From: Collinsella sp.
Lineage (GTDB): Bacteria; Actinomycetota; Coriobacteriia; Coriobacteriales; Coriobacteriaceae
Reading direction: 5' to 3'
DNA length: 49,766 nt
NCBI GenBank assembly: GCA_031294825.1
Contig: JAUMPM010000007.1
Span: 1 to 49,766, forward strand
The position numbers were made by a program, and so were the translations under genes. The notes beneath the pieces are model-generated. The model made no database searches, was not told where the DNA came from, and saw nothing but the letters and a program-made list of their open reading frames with translations. Below, in pieces: positions 15,199-23,522 of this stretch. The stretch's first letter is position 1. Every line of letters begins with the position of its first letter.

Positions 15199-17425
15199 AC
15201 TCGCTTGGGGCAACGTCCGCCGCGCCGGCCGCGACTACCTCGTCTACCTTTTGACGCTCACCCTGGGCGTCACGGTCTTCTATGCCTTTAACACCATCTC
15301 GATGCAGGTCGACATCGCCGGCATCGATGAAAAGGGCTTGGCGCAGGTTATGGGCAGCATGCTCGGCAACCTGACGTACTTTTTGGCCGGTGTCATGGCC
15401 TTTTTAATGGTGTATGCCAATAACTTCATCATGAAACGCCGCAAGAAGGAGTTTGGTCTATACCAGGTGCTCGGCATGGGGCGCGGGCGCGTCGCCACGA
15501 TCATGGCGCTCGAGACGGTGATTGTCTCGGTCGGCGCCTTTGTCGCCGGCATTGTGCTGGGTGTGGGACTCTCCCAGCTCATGACGTTCTTTACGGCCTC
15601 GCTCTTTAAGACACAGATCGCCAATTTCCACTTCTTTTTCTCGGTGCATGCGTTCAACCTGACCCTTGCCTGCATGCTCGTAATGTTTGTGCTCACGCTA
15701 CTGCTGAACCTTCGCGCTGTGCGTCGTACTAAACTCATCGAGCTTATGGGTGCCGAGCGTCGCAACGAGAGCATTAAGACACGCAACCCCTGGATCTCGA
15801 TTGCCATCTTTGCCGTGGGCGTGGTGCTGGTGGGCGTGGCCTATTACCGTCTGCTACGTGATGGGTTCCCGCTAACCGCGACGGACAGCAAGCTGCAAGA
15901 GGCCATGAACCAGTTTGGTATTACAACCGCTATGGTTACCGTGGGCACCTTTGCCCTGTTCTGGGGACTCTCGGGCATGCTCATCAAGCTGCTGCAGAGC
16001 CTGCGCGGCGTGTATTGGCGCGGCCTCAACATGTTTACCGTGCGCCAGCTTGCGGCCAAGGTCAACACGGTGTGCTTTTCGATGGGCGTCATCGCGATGC
16101 TCCTGTTTTTGGCCATTACCTCGGTGACCTGCGGCATGTCGATCGCCAACGTGATGAACGAGAACCTGGAGCGCTATACGCCGGCGGATATGTCGCAGAC
16201 GTATATCTATTACGCGTCCGATAGGCTCGACTACTACAAGAAGTATGTCAATCCTTCCGAGGCCGATCGCATGGTGCTGGCAGACGCAACGGTCGATTTG
16301 TACTCTGCATGGCACGGTGACCGTATCGATCCCGATAACGTTGCGGAAAGTATCAAGGGCAAGTCGGCAGATAATGGCAACGAGGCCGGAAAGAAGGTCA
16401 ATATCGCCGATGTTGCCGGCGAGCATGTGCAGATTGATTCGTATCTGAGCTATACGCTTGGCGGCTCGGATCCTTCGGTGACGGCGGGCGAGATGTGCAA
16501 GGCCATGGGCGAAAAGCTCCCCAAGGCGCTCGAGGGTAGCAATGCCGATGATATGGGCCTGTTTGTGACGCCGGCGAGCCAGTACAACAAACTGCGCCAG
16601 ATGATGGGCGAGGAGCCGGTGAACATTGGCCGCGACCAGTACTTGCTTACGTGCGATATGGGCGGCGAGTTGGGCGACCTGTACACCAAGTACATGGCTG
16701 GGGGCCATACCCTCACCTTGGGCGGACATGAGCTCAAGCCCGCAGCCGATAAGTCGGACGAGGACACGGCTGCCATCGCCAACTCGGCACTCGGCAGCAA
16801 TCCCGGTACCGTGGTCGTAGCCGACGAGCTGCTGTCCCAGCTTAACCTGCAGCCGTATTCCAGTAATCTGCTCGTTAACTACAAGCAGGGGATGGATGTG
16901 ACCAAGGCAGACGAGAGCATTAAATACACCATGCTCGACAATCTGCTCGTTGACGGCAAGGAGCCGGGGTCGTGGGGAATCTTCATGACACGCTCCGAGA
17001 TCTATACGCAGGCGGCGCAGATGAACGGCATGATTAGCTATCTAGCCATCTATATTGGCTTTGTACTGGTCGTTGCATGTGCGGCAATTCTGTCGATCCA
17101 GCAGCTCTCCAATGTGGCCGACGGAAGCCGCAGCTATCGCGTGCTGGCGCAGATCGGCTGTGACGACCGCCAGATTCGCCATTCGGTGATGGCGCAGCAA
17201 GCGGTGTTCTTCCTGTTCCCGCTGGCAGTGGGTCTGGCGCACTCCTTTGTGGCGCTCAAGGTGATTATCGAGCTGGTAAGCACGTTTGGCAACATGAGCA
17301 TCGGCGGCACGGTGGGCCTCACCTGCGCGATCTTCTTGGCATCCTACGGCGGCTACTTCTTGGTAACGTACCTCATGAGCACCGGCATAGTGCGAGCCGC
17401 CATCGCCACCCGCTACAGCGAGTAA
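15188..17425 (+). CDS. FtsX-family ABC permease, BceB-like
   Basis: A 745-residue membrane protein. It begins MLCKLAWGNVRRAGRDYLVY, the usual BceB-type amphipathic start before the first membrane segment. Several hydrophobic helices follow in the first 300 residues, then a large extracellular region from about 345 to 610, then three C-terminal helices. The domain order matches BceB-type permeases of peptide-sensing or detoxifying transporters. ATG 15188 is preferred over GTG 15176 because it gives the family N-terminus. It forms a two-gene operon with the preceding ATPase and ends at a strong terminator. Confidence 0.87.
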   Translation: MLCKLAWGNVRRAGRDYLVYLLTLTLGVTVFYAFNTISMQVDIAGIDEKGLAQVMGSMLGNLTYFLAGVMAFLMVYANNFIMKRRKKEFGLYQVLGMGRGRVATIMALETVIVSVGAFVAGIVLGVGLSQLMTFFTASLFKTQIANFHFFFSVHAFNLTLACMLVMFVLTLLLNLRAVRRTKLIELMGAERRNESIKTRNPWISIAIFAVGVVLVGVAYYRLLRDGFPLTATDSKLQEAMNQFGITTAMVTVGTFALFWGLSGMLIKLLQSLRGVYWRGLNMFTVRQLAAKVNTVCFSMGVIAMLLFLAITSVTCGMSIANVMNENLERYTPADMSQTYIYYASDRLDYYKKYVNPSEADRMVLADATVDLYSAWHGDRIDPDNVAESIKGKSADNGNEAGKKVNIADVAGEHVQIDSYLSYTLGGSDPSVTAGEMCKAMGEKLPKALEGSNADDMGLFVTPASQYNKLRQMMGEEPVNIGRDQYLLTCDMGGELGDLYTKYMAGGHTLTLGGHELKPAADKSDEDTAAIANSALGSNPGTVVVADELLSQLNLQPYSSNLLVNYKQGMDVTKADESIKYTMLDNLLVDGKEPGSWGIFMTRSEIYTQAAQMNGMISYLAIYIGFVLVVACAAILSIQQLSNVADGSRSYRVLAQIGCDDRQIRHSVMAQQAVFFLFPLAVGLAHSFVALKVIIELVSTFGNMSIGGTVGLTCAIFLASYGGYFLVTYLMSTGIVRAAIATRYSE

Positions 17426-17462
17426 CAAGCGGGCAAAACCGTTGTAAAACCAGTGCGAACAA

Positions 17463-17504
17463 CCGCTGCGAAGGGGGTCCAGCCCCCCCTTCGCGGCGTT
17501 TTTT
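17463..17504 (+). terminator. Terminator of the BceAB-like operon
   Basis: A GC-rich hairpin of the form CCGCTGCGAAGGGGG ... CCCCCTTCGCGGCG followed by TTTTTT, 36 bases after the permease stop. Confidence 0.88.
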
Positions 17505-17527
17505 GCCTGACTGATGAGTCTCAAGAC

Positions 17528-17648
17528 CAAGTGAGTAGACTTTTTTGGATCTGTCGAGCACATCGCGGGTGGCGCCCAATAAAACAGCAGGTCAGGGCTG
17601 TGGCGTTTTGGGGCGTGCTTGGCCTCCTGCAAAAAGCCTACTCACTTG
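17528..17648. repeat. Inverted repeat pair CAAGTGAGTAG...CTACTCACTTG
   Basis: 11-bp perfect arms (17528-17538, 17638-17648) with adjoining T-rich and A-rich stretches that also pair. The right arm is followed by eight T. It encloses about 100 bases. The block AAAGCCTACTCA inside also occurs at 29964-29975. Confidence 0.65.
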
Positions 17649-17664
17649 TTTTTTTCTGCTAGAA

Positions 17665-17704
17665 GACCGCCACGAGGGAAAGCAGCTCCCTCGCGGCGGT
17701 TTTG
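17665..17704. terminator. Hairpin between repeat and luxR-type gene
   Basis: ACCGCCACGAGGGA pairs with TCCCTCGCGGCGGT around a short loop, followed by TTTT on the plus strand. It probably insulates the two converging transcription units. Confidence 0.65.
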
Positions 17705-17705
17705 G

Positions 17706-17757
17706 CGTTTGCCCAGATAAAACCTGCCAAAATAAACCTGTCCCTTTTTGGCAGGTT
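17706..17757 (-). repeat. 46-bp repeat D, copy 1 (inverted relative to copy 2)
   Basis: 17712-17757 is the exact reverse complement of 24651-24696 (46 of 46), and similarity continues to 17706 with one mismatch. Within it AACCTGCCAAAA pairs with TTTTGGCAGGTT. It abuts and overlaps the stop codon of the LuxR-type gene. Confidence 0.88.
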
Positions 17758-18736
17758 ATCGCTTCCAGAAGTGGAGGATCAGCGTCGTGCGGTTTTGCTG
17801 CTCCGTTTTGACCAGGATGTTGTGGATGTGGGTCTTGACGGTGCCCACGGCAAGGAATAGCTCGTCGGCGATCTCTTGGTTCGATTTGCCCAGCACAACC
17901 AGGCGCATGACTTCGGTCTCGCGGTTGGAGAGTTTGTAGGCGTTGCGATAGAAGGGCATCTGCTCTTCGATGTGTCGATCAAGATCGCTGACGTTCTTTT
18001 CCTCGGGCGCCTCCTGCATGCGAATCGAAAGCACGTGATAGGCATAGATGATCAGCAGAATCGCAAAGTAGCACGCAAAGATGTTCTCGCTAAAGTTGCG
18101 CTCGGACAGGTACAGCTGCAGCCAAGAGGGCGCCAGGCTCATGGGAACAACAAGGATGTTGTAGAAATCCTCGGCAACGATGCACCCGACCAGAATGGCG
18201 CCGATAATGAGGTGCTTTCGTTGATTGTTGACGCGTGCCTTAAGCTCGACCTGCGTGCTTTTATGCGCCGTCCAAAAGATATGCAGTCCCACAAAAACCA
18301 GGAATACCTGACGCATCGTGTAGTAGAGCCACTGATGCATGGGGCCGGAGGGGACAGCGACGATAATCAGCGACTCGCACAGCAAAAACGTTAAGACGGG
18401 GATAGCGAACTGCTTTTTAGAATGTTTGTCGAGCAAGTCCATGGCAATCAGCCAAATAAAAGCCTGTGAAACGGTCGCCACAAGGGTCCGCAACACAGGC
18501 ATGGTAATTGAGTAATAGTCGCTGGCTGGAAAACTCTGGTTTTGCAACGTGTATTCAAAAAAGAAGATCTCGGTCATCTCGATGGCATAGCAAATAAAAA
18601 CGCCGCTGCCATAGATAAAGAACTTTCGACGAGACGAGGCGTAGGCGGCAAGCGAAAGCACTGCCGTCACAATACAGATCACGAGTATCGCTAGGGTATA
18701 GAAGAACATCAGGGTGTTCATCTGCCACCGTCCCAT
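17756..18736 (-). CDS. Membrane-anchored LuxR-type regulator (AguR-like)
   Basis: A 326-residue protein. About seven hydrophobic segments fill residues 5-245, and a C-terminal LuxR helix-turn-helix follows: LSNRETEVMRLVVLGKSNQEIADELFLAVGTVKTHI (about 265-300). It is divergent from putrescine carbamoyltransferase. In Lactococcus and Enterococcus the agmatine operon activator AguR is likewise a transmembrane LuxR-type protein, so an agmatine-responsive activator is a reasoned inference. Many unrelated membrane LuxR proteins exist in Coriobacteriia, which is the alternative. The start is uncertain between 18736 and 18721; neither has a strong ribosome site. Confidence 0.8.
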   Translation of the reverse strand: MGRWQMNTLMFFYTLAILVICIVTAVLSLAAYASSRRKFFIYGSGVFICYAIEMTEIFFFEYTLQNQSFPASDYYSITMPVLRTLVATVSQAFIWLIAMDLLDKHSKKQFAIPVLTFLLCESLIIVAVPSGPMHQWLYYTMRQVFLVFVGLHIFWTAHKSTQVELKARVNNQRKHLIIGAILVGCIVAEDFYNILVVPMSLAPSWLQLYLSERNFSENIFACYFAILLIIYAYHVLSIRMQEAPEEKNVSDLDRHIEEQMPFYRNAYKLSNRETEVMRLVVLGKSNQEIADELFLAVGTVKTHIHNILVKTEQQNRTTLILHFWKR

Positions 18737-19050
18737 CTCATTTCATCTATGGCCGAGCCCTGTATACCTTGTGGGATATAGACGCCTCAACCCTTCGTTC
18801 CATTGCGGATTAGGCGCCGAGATACAGCATAGCCGCATACCGTTCGCGGTTCTAGATAGTAAACCCCCTGCAAGCTGGCTACCTGCGGGTTTATATTGGT
18901 TTAGAGGGGGTGTAACTCCGTGAACGGTCTTTAATCCCGAATAAACTAGGTGAAAATTGCATACGGGTGAATGATGGTCTTGTCAACACGAGGCGTGATG
19001 TTCGAGCGCCTCATAGCAATAGTCGGCACGACCGGCGGAAAGGAATCGAC
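18737..19050. promoter_or_regulatory. Divergent control region of the agmatine locus
   Basis: A 314-base intergenic region. TAAACCC (18860-18866) can pair with GGGTTTA (18887-18893), and the overlapping ACCCCCT (18863-18869) can pair with AGGGGGT (18905-18911), so the two hairpins exclude each other. No operator was recognised. Confidence 0.45.
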
Positions 19051-20124
19051 ATGGCGCTGCCTAAGGATTTCATCGACACCAACGACTTCACCAAAGAGCA
19101 GATCCTGGCTATCGAGGATCTTGGCCTGGCAATGAAGAAGGCCATCAAGGTTGACGGTTATTATCCGCACCTGCTCCGCAACAAGAGCCTTGGCATGATC
19201 TTCCAGCAGGTCTCCACCCGCACCCGTCTTTCCTTCGAGACCGCTATGACCGACCTCGGCGGTCATGCTCAGTTCTATGGCCCCGGCACCATCCAGCTCG
19301 GTGGCCACGAGTCCCTGGGCGACACCGCTCGCGTCATGGGCTCCCTGCTCGACATCATGATGGCCCGCGTTGACCGTCACAAGGACGTCGTCGGCCTCGC
19401 CGAGGGCTCCGCTGTGCCCGTCATCAACGGCATGTCCGAGTTCAACCATCCCACGCAGGAGATGGGCGACCTCATGACCATGCTCGAGAACCTCCCCGAG
19501 GGCAAGAAGATCGAGGATTGCACCCTGGCCTTCATCGGAGACGCCACCCAGGTCTGCGTCTCCCTCATGTTCATCGCCTCCAAGGTCGGCATGAAGTTTG
19601 TCCAGTTTGGACCTAAGGGCCACCAGATCCCCGACGGCGGCCTGCACGTTGGCACCGTTGAGGAGCGCGCCGAGTTCGGCAAGCAGATGATGGCCATTGC
19701 CGAGGAGAACTGCAAGGTTTCCGGCGGCTCCATCGTCATCTCCGACGACATCGAGTGCATCAAGGGCGCCGACTTCATCTACACCGACGTGTGGTATGGC
19801 CTGTACGACGAGGAGGTCTCGGGCGAGAACTACATGGACGTGTTCTATCCCAAGTATCAGGTCACCATGGACATGATGAACTTCGCCGGCCCCAACTCCA
19901 AGTTCATGCACTGCCTGCCGGCCACCCGCAACGAGGAGGTCGTCGACGAGGTCATGGACGATCCCGAGCGCTCCCTGTGCTGGGTCGAGGCCGAGAACCG
20001 CAAGCACTCCATCCGTGCTCTCCTTGCCGCCCTGGGCAAGCGCACCCCGCTCAACGACGAGGGTGTCGAGTACTCCGCCAAGTCTGAGCTCCACGCCGCT
20101 CTCGAGGCTCTCGAGCAGCTCTAA
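19051..20124 (+). CDS. ptcA: Putrescine carbamoyltransferase
   Basis: A 357-residue transcarbamylase. In the agmatine pathway it cleaves N-carbamoylputrescine with phosphate to putrescine and carbamoyl phosphate. STRTR (carbamoyl-phosphate site), MSEFNHPTQE and HCLPA are present. The segments DGYYPHLL, GPGTIQLGGHE and YTDVWYGLYDEE resemble Enterococcus putrescine carbamoyltransferase more than ornithine carbamoyltransferase, from my memory of that sequence. Agmatine deiminase and an antiporter follow. ATG 19051 has GGAAAGGA upstream. The carbamate kinase normally in this operon is absent here. Confidence 0.9.
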   Translation: MALPKDFIDTNDFTKEQILAIEDLGLAMKKAIKVDGYYPHLLRNKSLGMIFQQVSTRTRLSFETAMTDLGGHAQFYGPGTIQLGGHESLGDTARVMGSLLDIMMARVDRHKDVVGLAEGSAVPVINGMSEFNHPTQEMGDLMTMLENLPEGKKIEDCTLAFIGDATQVCVSLMFIASKVGMKFVQFGPKGHQIPDGGLHVGTVEERAEFGKQMMAIAEENCKVSGGSIVISDDIECIKGADFIYTDVWYGLYDEEVSGENYMDVFYPKYQVTMDMMNFAGPNSKFMHCLPATRNEEVVDEVMDDPERSLCWVEAENRKHSIRALLAALGKRTPLNDEGVEYSAKSELHAALEALEQL

Positions 20125-20255
20125 GCTCAAGGCTTCTAAAAGCACGTTTGCGGGCGGCGGATGCTCGTCTCCTGTCGCCCGCTCACCGAGGCCCAAGCAA
20201 TTGCCTTAATACCTTAGGCCCCGGATCTGTCCAAGACTGAGCGAAGGAGCTCATC

Positions 20256-21695
20256 ATGAGCGACGGAAAGAAAAAGCTTTCCTTCTTGACGGTCATTTCG
20301 ACCATCATCTGCGTCGTCTTCGTTTGCGAGGCCGCCGCACCTGCTGCCGCCATTGGCAACCAGCAGTTCTTCTGGTGGATCTTCCTAATCCTGACCTTCC
20401 TGCTCCCTTACGGCATGGTTGTCGCCGAGCTCGGCACCACCTATGACGGCGAGGGCGGCATTTACGACTGGGTACGCGATGGCCTGGGCGACAAGTGGGG
20501 CGCCCGCATTTCGTATTCCTACTGGGTCAACTACCCCCTGTGGATCGCCTCGCTGGCCACTATGTTCCCCGACATCCTGGGCATGGTCTTTGGCGTCGAG
20601 TTCAACCTAATCGCCAAGATGGGTATCGAACTTGTCTTTGTGTGGATTGTCTATCTTATGGGCCGCTCCAAGGCGGCCGACTCCGAGTGGGTCCTCAACG
20701 GAGGCGCTATCATCAAGGTCGCCGTTGCCGTTATCGTCGGCGCCTTGGGCATCTGGTATGCCATGGAGAATGGTTTTGCGAACGACATGTCCGCTGCCAC
20801 CTTCCTGCCCGAGCTCACCAACACCAACGCCCTCGGCTACCTGTCGATCATCATCTTTAACTTCATGGGCTTCGAGGTCATCTGCACCATGACCGACGAC
20901 ATGGCCGATCCCGCTCGCGATATTCCCAAGGCCATCATCGTCGGCGGCGTGGCTATCGCCGTCATCTACCTGTTCGCCGGCTTCGGCATCGGCGCCGCCG
21001 TGCCGGCCGACTCCATCGACCCCGACTACGGCATGATCGTCGCAGTCCAGACCATGGTGGGCGACTCTATGATCTTCAAGGTCATCTGCATCGCCTTCCT
21101 GATCACCCTGTTCGCCAACATGGCCGCCTGGTCCTTCGGCGTCAACTCCGTCGCCCGCTACGCCGCCGAGCACGGCAACATGCCCAAGGTCTTCGCCTCG
21201 ATGATCTCGGATGACGACATGCCCAACGGCGCCAACCTGGTCAACGCCGTCGTTGCCTCCCTGGTGCTGTGCCTGCAGCTCGTTCCCATCGAGGCCATCT
21301 CCAACGGTGTCTTCTGGATGCTCTTCGGTACCTCCGTTGTATTCTTGCTGCTCACCTACATCCCGATGTTCCCGGCATTCCTCAACCTTCGTAAGAACGA
21401 CCCTAACCGTGCGCGCATCTTTACGTTCCCGTTTAAGAGCGTCATGATGAAGGTCATGCTGGCTATTCCCTGCATCGAGCTGATTCTGGCTATCGTTGCA
21501 ACGCTGATTCCGTTCTCTGTCGATGAGATTGGCGATAAGGTCCCGATGATCGTTATCTTCATCGTGCTCTTGCTTATTGGCGAGGTTGTCCGCGTCGTCA
21601 GTGCTAAGGGTCGCGAGACCGAGTACAAGGGTCTCACCCCTGAACTAGCTGCTCAGCGTCTCGCTGAGGAGGCCGCCGAGGCCGAGGAGAACTAG
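20256..21695 (+). CDS. APC-family antiporter, probably agmatine:putrescine (AguD)
   Basis: A 479-residue membrane protein of the amino acid-polyamine-cation superfamily with about 12 hydrophobic segments. The conserved EAAAPAAAIG in helix 1 and the GEGGIYDWVRDGLG segment of related glutamate/GABA-type exchangers are visible. Its position between putrescine carbamoyltransferase and agmatine deiminase indicates exchange of external agmatine for internal putrescine, as in AguD; an amino-acid substrate is the alternative. ATG 20256 follows AAGGAG. It is transcribed with its neighbours. Confidence 0.85.
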   Translation: MSDGKKKLSFLTVISTIICVVFVCEAAAPAAAIGNQQFFWWIFLILTFLLPYGMVVAELGTTYDGEGGIYDWVRDGLGDKWGARISYSYWVNYPLWIASLATMFPDILGMVFGVEFNLIAKMGIELVFVWIVYLMGRSKAADSEWVLNGGAIIKVAVAVIVGALGIWYAMENGFANDMSAATFLPELTNTNALGYLSIIIFNFMGFEVICTMTDDMADPARDIPKAIIVGGVAIAVIYLFAGFGIGAAVPADSIDPDYGMIVAVQTMVGDSMIFKVICIAFLITLFANMAAWSFGVNSVARYAAEHGNMPKVFASMISDDDMPNGANLVNAVVASLVLCLQLVPIEAISNGVFWMLFGTSVVFLLLTYIPMFPAFLNLRKNDPNRARIFTFPFKSVMMKVMLAIPCIELILAIVATLIPFSVDEIGDKVPMIVIFIVLLLIGEVVRVVSAKGRETEYKGLTPELAAQRLAEEAAEAEEN

Positions 21696-21979
21696 AACAC
21701 CCGATTCGGGGTTCCAACCCTCCTCGCCACTTGACCATTCCCCGGGGTGGGTGTGAGCGATAGCTCTGGTAACCACCGCCCGCCCCAATCTCTCTTCCGT
21801 ATCCTTCGTGCGTTTTATCTCCGCGCGCCAGGTTACGTCGTCGCTTGCCGGTGCGACTCCGTGAAAACCGGCGCCGGGCGCCCCGACCTTTGCCGGGGGA
21901 CGGGCGTCCGCCACCTCTTGGTTTTAGGCTGCGGGTAATTCGCCCGCAGCAAGCGATCGTTCGATTTGGAGGAAATCTT
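21696..21979 (+). other. Structured 284-base spacer before agmatine deiminase
   Basis: Successive hairpins: GGGTT/AACCC just after the antiporter stop; an arm at about 21744-21789 capped by GAGC-GATA-GCTC; CCGGT/ACCGG near 21850-21880; and CTGCGGG/CCCGCAG (21931-21951). No tRNA or known riboswitch was identified. Confidence 0.5.
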
Positions 21980-23185
21980 ATGCGCACGATTACCGAGTCC
22001 GAGTCCACCCCCAAGGCCGACGGCTTCTTTATGCCCGCTGAATTCGCCCCGCAGGATCGCGTGTGGATGGGCTGGCCCCACCGCACCGACACCTGGGCCC
22101 ACGGCGCCAAGCCGGCTCAGAGGCAGTATGCCGCCATCGCCCGCGCCATTGCCGAATTCACCCCGGTTACCATATGCGCCAACCAGGCCGACTACGCCAA
22201 CTGCAAGGCCGCCTTTGAGGAAGACGAGAACGTCACCGTTATCGAGATGACCACCGACGACGCTTGGTTCCGCGACACCGCTGCCACTTTTGTTATCAAC
22301 GGCAAGGGCGATAAGCGCGCCAACCACTGGCACTTCAACGCCTACGGCGGCCTCGTTGACGGCCTCTATTTCCCGTGGGACAAGGACGAGCAGATCGCCC
22401 TTAAGATGGCTGAGCTTTCCGGCTGCCGTCGCTATCGTCCCGATGACATGATCCTCGAGGGCGGTTCCATCACCGTCGACGGCGAAGGCACCGTGGTCGT
22501 GACCGACCAGTGCCTGCTTTCCCCGGGCCGCACCTGCTCTGCGGTTCTGGAGGAGGAAGAGGATCCCGAGTCCATCTGGCCCAAGTTCCACAAGAAGTTT
22601 GAGCCCTGGAGCGAGGAACTTCGCGCCTATATGGACGAGCACCTCAAGGATTACCTGGGTGTCGAGAAGGTCATCTGGGTCAAGGAGGGCATCGATCCCG
22701 AGGAGACCAATGGCCACATCGATGATGTCGCTACGTTCATCGCTCCGGGCGTCATGGCCTGCATCTGGACCGACGATCCCGAGTATCCGTTCTACGAGCA
22801 ATGCCACGCTGTCTACGAGACCCTCTCCAACGCCGTTGACGCCAAGGGCCGCAAGATGAAGGTCTACAAGCTCTGCATGCCCGTGAACCCGCTGTTCATG
22901 GACCAGGCTTCCTGCGATACCATCGACGCCGACGAGAACGCCGAGCCGCGCGTCGCCGACGAGCCGCTGATCGCCTCCTACATGAACTACCTGGTCACCA
23001 ACTACGGCGTTATCGTCCCGCAGTACGGCGACGAGAACGACCAGCTTGCCATTGACACGCTCCAGAAGATCTACGACGAGGTCTGGGGCGAGGGCGTCTA
23101 CAAATGCGTCGGCGTTCAGTCCGAGCAGGTCGTCTTCGGTGGCGGAAACATCCACTGCATTACTCAGCAGGAACCCTTGGCGTAA
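21980..23185 (+). CDS. aguA: Agmatine deiminase
   Basis: A 401-residue member of the peptidylarginine-deiminase-like family that hydrolyses agmatine to N-carbamoylputrescine and ammonia. Visible are MPAEFAPQDRVWMGWP near the N-terminus, the DDAWFRDTAATFV segment, DMILEGGSITVDGEG, NGHIDDVATF and the C-terminal GGGNIHCITQQEP with the catalytic cysteine at about residue 393. It is longer than the usual about 365-375. ATG 21980 follows TGGAGGAAA. It works with the upstream carbamoyltransferase and antiporter to yield carbamoyl phosphate, and from that ATP via a carbamate kinase not seen here. Confidence 0.92.
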   Translation: MRTITESESTPKADGFFMPAEFAPQDRVWMGWPHRTDTWAHGAKPAQRQYAAIARAIAEFTPVTICANQADYANCKAAFEEDENVTVIEMTTDDAWFRDTAATFVINGKGDKRANHWHFNAYGGLVDGLYFPWDKDEQIALKMAELSGCRRYRPDDMILEGGSITVDGEGTVVVTDQCLLSPGRTCSAVLEEEEDPESIWPKFHKKFEPWSEELRAYMDEHLKDYLGVEKVIWVKEGIDPEETNGHIDDVATFIAPGVMACIWTDDPEYPFYEQCHAVYETLSNAVDAKGRKMKVYKLCMPVNPLFMDQASCDTIDADENAEPRVADEPLIASYMNYLVTNYGVIVPQYGDENDQLAIDTLQKIYDEVWGEGVYKCVGVQSEQVVFGGGNIHCITQQEPLA

Positions 23186-23198
23186 CTGTCTGTCTTCC

Positions 23199-23283
23199 CG
23201 AGGCACGGCGCCTTCCCGTTCATTTTTCGCTTGCGTACCAAAGTACGCGGCGCTCCTCTTTCACGGGAATCTGCCGCACCTCA
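23199..23283. other. Nested hairpin downstream of agmatine deiminase
   Basis: Arms of the form GAGG..CGGC...TTCCCG and CGGGAA...GCCG..CCTC enclose an inner GCGTAC/GTACGC hairpin. It probably ends the agu operon. It is not a copy of families A or B. Confidence 0.55.
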
Positions 23284-23381
23284 GAAACCCAGCCGGTCAA
23301 ACGGACTGACGTAGCTAGTTACCGCATTAGTCATTGGTGCCAACCCTGGCAACGATGCAGGTCAAAAAACGTCAGCGAAAA

Positions 23382-23522
23382 CCCGCCAGAGCGAGCAAGG
23401 TGCCTTGAAGCGAGGCGGCATTGACCTTCTGGTCATGCCGCCGAAGCTGAAAGGCAGATTGCCGCTCTGGCGGGCTTGCAGCGTCGAGCCGTTACGGCGT
23501 TTGGTAAAACGCCGTAACTCTA
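23382..23522 (-). repeat. Structured intergenic element, family A copy 2
   Basis: Read on the minus strand it begins at the DAHP synthase stop (TTTAGAGTTACG, as at lacC). Then come a 12-bp hairpin (23491-23502 with 23507-23518), GGCTCGACGCTGC, an 11-bp long-range stem (23464-23474 with 23382-23392), a TGCCT/AGGCA stem and an inner stem capped by GACCAGAAGGTC. Stems differ from copy 1 but still pair. Confidence 0.8.

Noticed and set aside
21700..21745. GGGTTCCAACCC looked like a tRNA T-arm
   Set aside because: No anticodon or acceptor arm could be built on either strand, and the T-loop bases do not fit.
21845..21915. CCGGTGCGACTCCG and a later CCGCCAC resemble pieces of a cobalamin riboswitch
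   Set aside because: The other conserved boxes and their order are missing and the downstream gene is agmatine deiminase, so the resemblance is judged to be chance.
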